From positions 2,377,001 to 2,441,000 of the forward strand of contig NZ_CP121634.1 of assembly GCF_029714945.1 (NCBI RefSeq): a DNA stretch of 64,000 nt. Reading direction: 5' to 3'. This DNA comes from Bradyrhizobium sp. CIAT3101. GTDB lineage: Bacteria; Pseudomonadota; Alphaproteobacteria; Rhizobiales; Xanthobacteraceae. Below are positions 58,131-64,000 of the stretch, one piece after another. The position numbers and the translations under genes are program-made. How positions within the stretch are numbered: the first letter of the stretch is position 1; every line of letters begins with the position of its first letter. The notes below the pieces were generated by a model. The model did no database searches. It was not told where the DNA came from and was given only the letters and a program-made list of their open reading frames with translations.

Positions 58131-58230
58131 TCGTCATCCTGAGGTGCGCGCACTTGCGCGCCTCGAAGGATGAAAGAGCCGGGCTGTCGCCCTTCGAGGG
58201 CCGCTTGCGCGGCCACCTCAGGGTGACGGG
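58131..58230. repeat. Paired palindromic repeat inside the thiamine operon
   Basis: CATCCTGAGGTGCGCG onward (58135-58172) is mirrored by a block ending GCCACCTCAGGGTGACG (58190-58228). It is related to the doublet at 20347-20453. It lies in the 162-base gap between thiE and thiC, so it would be transcribed if the operon is read through. Confidence 0.75.
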
Positions 58231-58248
58231 AGAGTGAAAGTGAAGCCA

Positions 58249-58854
58249 TCACGCCGCCTCCTTCGCGCCGAGCCACTGCCGCACCCGCGCATCCGGGTCG
58301 GCATTCTGGGTGACGTCGCTGACGACGGCGATGGAATCGGCACCCGCGGCAAAGATCTCCGCGGCGTGCTCGAACTTGATGCCGCCGATCGCGACCAGCG
58401 GGATGGTGCCGACGCGCTTCTTCCATTCCGTGATTTTTGGAATGCCCTGCGGTTCGAAGCGCATGGACTTCAGCGTGGTGAAAAAGATCGGGCCGAGCGC
58501 GACGTAATCCGGCTCTGCCGCGAGCGCAGTCTCGAGCTCCGCGTCGTCATGGGTGGAGACGCCGAGCGACAGGCCGGCCTCGCGGATCGCCTTGAGATCG
58601 GCGTCGGCCAGATCCTCCTGGCCGAGATGCAGATATTTTGCACCGGCGACGATCGCCGCGCGCCAATAGTCGTTGACGACCAGCTTGGCCTGCGTGCCGT
58701 TGGTGATGGCCAGCGCGTCGGTGACGATCTGCAGCGCGTCGGCGTCGTTGAGCTCTTTGGTGCGCAGCTGAATGGTGCCGACGCCGAGCTTGGTCAGGCG
58801 TTCGACCCATTTGAGGCTGTCGACGACGGGATAGAAGCGATCAGGATACGGCAT
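58249..58854 (-). CDS. thiE: Thiamine phosphate synthase
   Basis: A 201-residue TIM-barrel enzyme that joins the pyrimidine and thiazole parts into thiamine phosphate. Motifs: [13 protein letters not shown] (phosphate/pyrimidine side), [36 protein letters not shown] and [12 protein letters not shown] 58854 overlaps the end of thiG by 14 bases, showing translational coupling; an earlier in-frame ATG at 58872 overlaps more. Confidence 0.95.
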   Translation of the reverse strand: MPYPDRFYPVVDSLKWVERLTKLGVGTIQLRTKELNDADALQIVTDALAITNGTQAKLVVNDYWRAAIVAGAKYLHLGQEDLADADLKAIREAGLSLGVSTHDDAELETALAAEPDYVALGPIFFTTLKSMRFEPQGIPKITEWKKRVGTIPLVAIGGIKFEHAAEIFAAGADSIAVVSDVTQNADPDARVRQWLGAKEAA

Positions 58855-59623
58855 GCCAGAACGGGGTCCCAACGACAGGGGTGGAGGGGGAAGCGAAGTC
58901 GCGGGCGTTCATCAGCCCGGCTTCGAACGCAGTGCGGCCGGCCTCGATTCCGAGGCGGAAGGCTTTTGCCATCGCCACGGGATCGGCGGCTTTGGCGATC
59001 GCCGTGTTGAGCAGCACGGCGTCATAGCCGAGCTCGAGCGCTTCGGCGGCGTGCGAGGGCGCGCCGATGCCGGCATCGACCACCAGCGTGATGTCGGGCA
59101 GCCGCTCGCGCATCAGTTTCAGCGCGTCGCGGTTGATGATGCCCTTGGCGCTGCCGATGGGCGCGGCCCACGGCATCACCACCTTGCAGCCGGCATCGAC
59201 CAGCCGGTTCGCGACCGAGAGATCCTCGGTGCAATAGGGGAACACCTCAAAGCCGTCCTTGATCAGGATCGTCGCGGCCTCGACCAGGCCGACGACGTCG
59301 GGCTGCAGCGTGTCGTTGTCGGCGATCACTTCGAGCTTGATCCAGGATGTGCCGAACAATTCGCGCGCGAGCTTTGCTGTGGTGACGGCCTCGCGCACGC
59401 TGCGGCAGCCGGCGGTGTTCGGCAGCACGGCAACGTCGACCTCGCGGATCAGCTTCCAGAACGCGTCGCCGGTCTTGCCGCCGGCGGATTCGCGCCGCAG
59501 CGACACCGTCACGATGTTCGAGCCCGAGGCGCGGATCGCGTCCTGCATGATCGCGGGCGAAGGATAGAGCGCGCTGCCGATCAGCAGGCGCGAGGCGAAG
59601 GTTTTGCCGTAGAAGGTCACCAT
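58841..59623 (-). CDS. thiG: Thiazole synthase
   Basis: A 260-residue TIM barrel that makes the thiazole ring from deoxyxylulose phosphate, dehydroglycine and ThiS thiocarboxylate. The Schiff-base lysine is in [18 protein letters not shown], the phosphate-binding region in [19 protein letters not shown] and the start is [18 protein letters not shown]. Directly between thiS and thiE. Confidence 0.96.
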   Translation of the reverse strand: MVTFYGKTFASRLLIGSALYPSPAIMQDAIRASGSNIVTVSLRRESAGGKTGDAFWKLIREVDVAVLPNTAGCRSVREAVTTAKLARELFGTSWIKLEVIADNDTLQPDVVGLVEAATILIKDGFEVFPYCTEDLSVANRLVDAGCKVVMPWAAPIGSAKGIINRDALKLMRERLPDITLVVDAGIGAPSHAAEALELGYDAVLLNTAIAKAADPVAMAKAFRLGIEAGRTAFEAGLMNARDFASPSTPVVGTPFWHAVS

Positions 59624-59627
59624 GTCC

Positions 59628-59825
59628 TCACCCTCCCTGCCGCGGCGTGATGATCTCGATCTCGTCGCCGGCCTTCAGTGCGGTCTCGGCCCAGCGGCTT
59701 TTCGGCACGACGTCGTAGTTCAGCGCGATGGCGAAATGCGTGCCTTCATAGTCGAGCTCCGAGAGCAGCGCGTCGACGCTGGCCGCAGTGATCTCGCGTT
59801 GCTCGCCGTTTACGATCACAATCAT
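59628..59825 (-). CDS. thiS: Sulfur carrier protein ThiS
   Basis: A 65-residue ubiquitin-like protein that carries sulfur as a C-terminal thiocarboxylate. It ends TPRQGG with the required double glycine. The core is [20 protein letters not shown] and [20 protein letters not shown]. Located between thiO and thiG in the usual order. Confidence 0.95.
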   Translation of the reverse strand: MIVIVNGEQREITAASVDALLSELDYEGTHFAIALNYDVVPKSRWAETALKAGDEIEIITPRQGG

Positions 59826-59832
59826 TGCACGA

Positions 59833-60843
59833 TCACGCGCATTGCATCACCTCATTGTCGATCTGGCCGCGCTCGACGTAGTTGAGCGTCAGCTCGGCCA
59901 GCGCCGGCGCGAGCAGGAAGCCGTGGCGGTAGAGCCCGTTGACGCTGATCTGGCCGCCGCGCACGCCGATGCGCGGCAGATTGTCCGGATACGCGGGGCG
60001 CAGGCCCGAGCCGAATTCGACGATGCGGGCTTCGCCGAAGGCCGGATGCACCGCATAGGCCGCGCCCAACAGCTCCAGCGCGGAGCGGACGCTGACGCCG
60101 GTGTCCTCGGCCTCGATCGAGGTCGCGCCCAGCATGAACAGATTGTCCTCGCGCGGGATCACGTAGAGCGGCCAGCGCGGATGGATCAGCCGAACCGGGC
60201 GCGCGAGCCGCACCTCGCTGCTCTCGATCAGGATCATCTCGCCCTTGACGCCGCGCAACTCGCCTTGTTCCTCACGCGCGGACAGGCCGCGGCAGTCGAT
60301 GACGATGCCGTCAAGTTCAGCCGCGGTGACGTCGCTGCCGAACTTGATGGTGCCGCCGGCGGCCTTGATGCGCTCGTGCAGCTTCGGCAGCACGCGTCGC
60401 GGCTCGACATGGCCCTCGGTCGGGAAGAACAGCGCGTCGCGGAAGCGGCCCTCGAGCGACGGTTCGAGCGCGGCGAGGCCTGCGGCATCGAGGCGGCGAT
60501 GGCCTTCGGTCATCCGCGCAAAACGCTCGAAATCGTTGCGCTCGCGCGGATGGGCGACGACGAGCGAGCCGTTGAAGGGGGTATCGGGCAGTTCGCGCCG
60601 CCAGATATCGAGCGAGCGCAGGCCGAGGCGGCTGATGATGGGTTCGGCGACCTCGGCCTCGCAATAAGGCGCGAGCATGCCGCCGGCCCAATGGCTGGTG
60701 GCGTCGGTCATGCCGGCGTCACTGCGCTCGTGTAGCGTCACGGCGTGGCCGGCCTGCGCGAACAACAGCGCCTGCCAGGCTCCGGCTATGCCTGCACCGA
60801 TGATGGATACCGGAGAATCCGGTCGCTTGGTCGTCTGCAACAT
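59833..60843 (-). CDS. thiO: Glycine oxidase ThiO
   Basis: A 336-residue FAD-linked oxidase that supplies dehydroglycine for the thiazole ring. FAD fold at the N-terminus: VSIIGAGIAGAWQALLFAQA followed by VTLHERSDAG. Family motif near the end: SVNGLYRHGFLLAPALAEL. The ATG at 60843 lies just after the TPP riboswitch, which controls the start of the whole unit. Confidence 0.95.
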   Translation of the reverse strand: MLQTTKRPDSPVSIIGAGIAGAWQALLFAQAGHAVTLHERSDAGMTDATSHWAGGMLAPYCEAEVAEPIISRLGLRSLDIWRRELPDTPFNGSLVVAHPRERNDFERFARMTEGHRRLDAAGLAALEPSLEGRFRDALFFPTEGHVEPRRVLPKLHERIKAAGGTIKFGSDVTAAELDGIVIDCRGLSAREEQGELRGVKGEMILIESSEVRLARPVRLIHPRWPLYVIPREDNLFMLGATSIEAEDTGVSVRSALELLGAAYAVHPAFGEARIVEFGSGLRPAYPDNLPRIGVRGGQISVNGLYRHGFLLAPALAELTLNYVERGQIDNEVMQCA

Positions 60844-60849
60844 CCCTGT

Positions 60850-60970
60850 CCCTTCGCCGGCATGACCCGGATCAGGTTCAAAGGGTCACCGCGGTCCTGG
60901 GCCGGCTTGCTGAAGTGCAGGCTTGCCCATTTAGCGGTATCTCAGCTCCTCCTCGGAGCACCCCTCGGAA
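60850..60970 (-). promoter_or_regulatory. TPP riboswitch (THI element)
   Basis: On the minus strand the segment contains GCTGAGATACC (the pyrimidine-binding arm) and then GACCCTTTGAACCTGATC followed by CGGGTCATGCCGGCGAAGGG (the pyrophosphate-binding arm), the two conserved parts of the TPP aptamer in correct order. It ends seven bases before the thiO start, so ligand binding probably blocks the ribosome site or start. Confidence 0.95.
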
Positions 60971-61027
60971 CGGCTCTAATGTAGGCTAGTGGGGGCCTGT
61001 GTCAACGCGTTTGGCTGGAACAGGGGA

Positions 61028-61582
61028 TTATCTGGGCGCCTGCGCCCGCGCGTTGCGGACGTGCTGGGCGAGCTTGCGATGCGCCGGGCCGCCGAACATC
61101 GGCTGCGGATTGCCGTTGGGCTCGAGCCAGGCCTGGTCATTCGCCACGAAGCTCGCCTGCTGCATGGCCTGCTGGCGCTGATGCTTTGCAACGTAGTAAT
61201 AGCCGCCCGCGAAATAACGCACGGCTCGGTCGTGGTCGCCATTGGCGGCGTGATAGGCGCCGGCGAGGTACTTTACCGCATAGGTGAGATTGGTGTTGGG
61301 GTCGCGCAGGCCTGCGGCATCGCCGGTGTAGCCGAGGCCGCGGGCGGTCGCGAGCTTGATCTGCATCATGCCGATCGCGCCGCCACGGCCGACCAGGCCG
61401 GGCTGATAGCGGCTCTCGCGCATGATGACGCGATGGACCAGCGCCTCCGGCACGCCGTTGGCGCGCGCATGCATCGCGACCATCTCCGCATATTCGGCCT
61501 GGCCCGCGAAGGCGGCCTGCGGCGACACCAGCGGCAACATCATTCCTGCCGCAATGAGCGCGGCAGCGCGTAAAATTTTCAT
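61028..61582 (-). CDS. Lytic transglycosylase (SLT domain)
   Basis: A 184-residue periplasmic peptidoglycan-cleaving enzyme. Signal peptide 1-27 (ending QAAFAGQA). Catalytic Glu in VHRVIMRESRYQPGLVGRGG, then AIGMMQIKLATARGLGY, NTNLTYAVKYLAGAYHAANG and RYFAGGYYYV, typical of family 1 SLT. No peptidoglycan-binding domain. Isolated from the thiamine unit. Confidence 0.92.
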   Translation of the reverse strand: MKILRAAALIAAGMMLPLVSPQAAFAGQAEYAEMVAMHARANGVPEALVHRVIMRESRYQPGLVGRGGAIGMMQIKLATARGLGYTGDAAGLRDPNTNLTYAVKYLAGAYHAANGDHDRAVRYFAGGYYYVAKHQRQQAMQQASFVANDQAWLEPNGNPQPMFGGPAHRKLAQHVRNARAQAPR

Positions 61583-61819
61583 CAGATACCCCGGAATGCC
61601 TGAGCAACCTGCGCCCGGTTGCCGTTAGGCCTCCCGAACGCGGCGATGATGTGACCAAACGCCGCCGTGACCGATTTGGCGGCGCAGAGCCGCTGTTACG
61701 ACTCAATGCCGGCGCAAGAGTTCCCTCAGGTGGACACGCGTGTCGCGGCAGCAAGCCTGTCTATTCGCGCTGGTCCGCGAAAGCGAGTAAGAAGCGCCCT
61801 GCGAATCGGGAGAGGTGCC

Positions 61820-62035
61820 ATGACAAAAACAACCATGGTGAAGACCCACACCGGCGACATTCCCAGACAGAATCCCTGTGCCCAGTGCGGCGCGTCGATC
61901 GCGCAGCCCGACTGGATCGAGCCGGGCGAGGGGCGGGTCTCCTATCTCTGGAATTGCCAGGCCTGCGGCTATCGCTTCGAGGCGATCGCGATCTTCGACG
62001 AGTCTGCCGTGGATTATCCGCCGCTCGCAGCTTAA
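61820..62035 (+). CDS. Small zinc-ribbon protein
   Basis: A 71-residue protein with two Cys pairs in NPCAQCGASIAQPDWIEPGE and WNCQACGYRFEAIAIF, a typical CxxC...CxxC zinc ribbon. ATG 61820 has GGGAGAGG upstream. Role unknown; such small ribbons often bind nucleic acid or act as rubredoxin-like domains. Confidence 0.8.
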   Translation: MTKTTMVKTHTGDIPRQNPCAQCGASIAQPDWIEPGEGRVSYLWNCQACGYRFEAIAIFDESAVDYPPLAA

Positions 62036-62059
62036 GCAGCGACGTTCAAGCCGCGACGT

Positions 62060-63397
62060 TCAAGCAGCGACCTGCGCCGCCAGCGGCGGCTGCTGCCACA
62101 CCGGCAATTGCATCCGCACGATCAGCCCGTGCGGCTGGCGGTCGTGCAGCGACAGCTCGCCGCCATGGGCGAGCGCGATCGCGCGCGCGATCGACAGGCC
62201 GAGGCCGAAGCCGGTGGAATCGTCCATGGTGCGCGCGTCGTCGCCGCGCACGAACGGCTCGAGCATCTCCTGCTTGCGCGCGTCCGAAATGCCGGGGCCG
62301 TCGTCCTCGACGTCGATGACGAGTTTTGTGCCGTCGACATCGAGGCGGATCGTCACCTCGGCGCCGAAGCGCACCGCGTTCTCGACGAGGTTGGTGACGC
62401 CGCGATGCAGATCGTCGGGGCGCGCCGCAGCGGTCGCCGATGACGGGCCGTCATAGTGTACGACATGGCCCATGTCGCCGAACTGATCGGCGATCAGCTG
62501 CAGCGTGCTCGCGATATCGACCAGCGTGATCGCCTCGATCTTGCGGTCGTTGCGCAGGAGCGACAGCACGCTTTCCAGCATCGAGCGCATCTGGTCGAGG
62601 TCGATCAGCATGCGCTTGCGGTTGCCCTCGTCCTCGATGAACTCGGCGCGCAGACGCAGCCGCGTGATCGGCGTGCGCAGATCGTGACTGATCGCAGCCA
62701 GCATGCGGGTGCGGTCCGACATCAGCCGCGCGATCCGCTCATGCATGCGGTTGAGCGCGCGGGCAACCGAGCGGATCTCCTCCGGGCCGCGCTCGGGCAG
62801 GGGCTCTGCGCCGCCGTCCAGGCTGAAATTCTCGGCCGCCTTGGCAAAGGAAGAGAGCGGCGTCGCCAGCGCGCGCGCCGCCCACAGGCCGAGCACGCTG
62901 ATGCAGATGAAGGCGGTCATCAGCGTCACCAGCCATGGCGCGCCCCAGAACCACGGACGCGGACCGTTCTCGACATGGCCCGCGATCATGGTGCCGTCAG
63001 GCAATTGCACGCCGATGCGGTGGGCGCCGCCCTCGGGCGCAAGCTGCACCACCTTGTAGCCGCGGCCGAGATGGCGACGGAGCCCGTGCAGGTGCTGGCT
63101 TTCGCTGTCCTCGACCACAATCGCCGTGCCCGGCGCCGATATCTCGATGTTGAGCTTCGGGAAGGCGCGCGCGATATCTGCGGCGAGACGCGGCCGGTCG
63201 TCCGGCTTGGCCGAGCCGAGCAGCAGCGCGGCATCCATCAATTGCGGCGCACCGTCCGGCGGCTGGTCCGGGCGGTCGGGCCGGCTGATCAGGAAGGCGG
63301 TGGTGACGACGAGATGCAGCGCGACGGTCGAGGCCAGCACCAGCGCAGCGATCTGCCCGCCGATGCCCTTGAGGTGGAAGAACCCGAACGGCCTCAT
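62060..63397 (-). CDS. Sensor histidine kinase
   Basis: A 445-residue inner-membrane kinase. Helices at about 10-33 and 147-170 flank a periplasmic sensor; a HAMP segment follows (LSSFAKAAENFSLDGGAEPL). H-box AISHDLRTPITRLRL (His238). ATPase N-box VTNLVENAVRFG, G1 IDVEDDGPGI and G2 GLGLSIARAIALAHGG are all present. Its response regulator follows upstream at 63413 on the same strand with 15 bases between, so they form a pair. Signal unknown. Confidence 0.93.
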   Translation of the reverse strand: MRPFGFFHLKGIGGQIAALVLASTVALHLVVTTAFLISRPDRPDQPPDGAPQLMDAALLLGSAKPDDRPRLAADIARAFPKLNIEISAPGTAIVVEDSESQHLHGLRRHLGRGYKVVQLAPEGGAHRIGVQLPDGTMIAGHVENGPRPWFWGAPWLVTLMTAFICISVLGLWAARALATPLSSFAKAAENFSLDGGAEPLPERGPEEIRSVARALNRMHERIARLMSDRTRMLAAISHDLRTPITRLRLRAEFIEDEGNRKRMLIDLDQMRSMLESVLSLLRNDRKIEAITLVDIASTLQLIADQFGDMGHVVHYDGPSSATAAARPDDLHRGVTNLVENAVRFGAEVTIRLDVDGTKLVIDVEDDGPGISDARKQEMLEPFVRGDDARTMDDSTGFGLGLSIARAIALAHGGELSLHDRQPHGLIVRMQLPVWQQPPLAAQVAA

Positions 63398-63412
63398 CGT
63401 CTTAACGCCCCG

Positions 63413-64000
63413 TCAGTTGCTCAGGGGCGTCGTAACCGCTTCCGTTCTGGGCGTAAACAGGTAACCGCCGGAACGCACCGTCTTGATGATGGTGGGATCG
63501 GCCGGATTGGGTTCGATCTTGCGGCGGATACGGCTGACCAGCACGTCGATCGAGCGCTCGAACGAGCCGGTGTTGCGGCCCTGCGTGAGGTCGAGCAGGC
63601 TGTCGCGCGAGAGCACCCGGCCGGGACGCTCGCAGAACGTACGGAGCAGGTCGAACTCGGCGCTGGTCACCGCGACGCGCGCGCCTTCGGGATTGCGCAG
63701 CTCGCGCAGCCGCAGGTCTATGCGCCAGCCTTCGAAGGCGAGGGTGGAGGCGCCCTCGATCGAGCTCGCGGCCTGTGCGGACGCCTGCCGCCGCAGCACC
63801 GCGTTGATGCGGGCGAGCAGCTCGCGCGGGTTGAACGGCTTCGGCAGATAATCGTCCGCACCCATTTCGAGGCCGACGATGCGGTCGACGTCCTCGCCGC
63901 GCGCGGTCAGCATGATGATCGGCGTCTGGGCCTCGGAGCGCACCTTGCGGCACAGGCTGAGGCCGTCCTCGCCCGGCAGCATGACGTCAAGGATGATGAG
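63413..64000 (-). CDS. OmpR-family response regulator, partial
   Basis: The C-terminal 195 residues of a regulator whose start lies beyond 64000. The receiver keeps the phosphoacceptor in LIILDVMLPGEDGLS and the conserved Lys in DDYLPKPFNPRELLAR. The winged-helix DNA-binding domain covers about the last 95 residues (RVAVTSAEFDLLRTFCERPG, then SIDVLVSRIRRKIEPNPADP). It forms a two-component pair with the kinase downstream. Confidence 0.93.
   Translation of the reverse strand, partial: LIILDVMLPGEDGLSLCRKVRSEAQTPIIMLTARGEDVDRIVGLEMGADDYLPKPFNPRELLARINAVLRRQASAQAASSIEGASTLAFEGWRIDLRLRELRNPEGARVAVTSAEFDLLRTFCERPGRVLSRDSLLDLTQGRNTGSFERSIDVLVSRIRRKIEPNPADPTIIKTVRSGGYLFTPRTEAVTTPLSN

Overview
The window is 64 kb of high-GC alphaproteobacterial chromosome, most likely Bradyrhizobium or a close relative. 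The clues are a perfect Irr-type iron-control palindrome in front of bacterioferritin, a run of small secreted proteins of the kind common in that group, an intracellular polyhydroxyalkanoate depolymerase, and several families of paired palindromic intergenic repeats. No rRNA, tRNA, CRISPR array or prophage was seen. Genus is inferred from gene style, not from a marker gene.

Layout. 1-5465: a peptide/opine-type ABC importer (two permeases and a fused double ATPase) with an FAD amine oxidase and a 2-hydroxyacid dehydrogenase inserted in the same operon. 5615-9364: an iron-uptake operon (TonB siderophore receptor, PepSY membrane protein, small membrane protein). 9779-15969: a membrane protein, a large SAM-cyclase-ATPase-TPR protein, a PHA depolymerase and a glutathione transferase. 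16249-22762: metabolic genes (enolase superfamily, SMP-30, GNAT, GMC oxidoreductase) and an AraC-type regulator. 22874-25132: an accessory patch of small unknown genes followed by a dispersed-repeat block. 25144-29069: MoxR ATPase, VWA protein and two sulfurtransferases. 29134-37994: envelope genes (L,D-transpeptidase, MltB-type transglycosylase, small secreted proteins) with the ribosome factor EttA. 38035-39113: the Irr-type boxes, bfd, bfr and a terminator. 39128-51874: many small metabolic and secreted proteins, including a collagen-like protein beside a Fis-type regulator. 52103-53340: an IS110-family element sitting inside a palindromic repeat. 53369-55964: DNA glycosylase, DUF4262, HD hydrolase and a degenerate archaemetzincin-like protein. 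56188-60970: the thiamine operon thiO-thiS-thiG-thiE-thiC behind a TPP riboswitch. 61028-64000: a transglycosylase, a zinc-ribbon protein and a two-component system cut by the window end.

The standout is the IS110-family element at 52212-53319. Its left non-coding end can be read as a complete bridge RNA. The first loop holds a 7-base match to the left target flank and a 5-base complement to the right one. The second loop holds a 9-base copy of the element's right end and a complement of its left end. The element split a REP-like repeat doublet, of which an intact copy remains 2 kb away at 50106-50233 and still offers two vacant candidate targets. Other points worth a second look are a secreted archaemetzincin relative that has lost its zinc site, three Irr-type boxes tying iron uptake to iron storage, a lysine-tailed collagen-like protein, and a palindromic repeat lying inside the thiamine operon.
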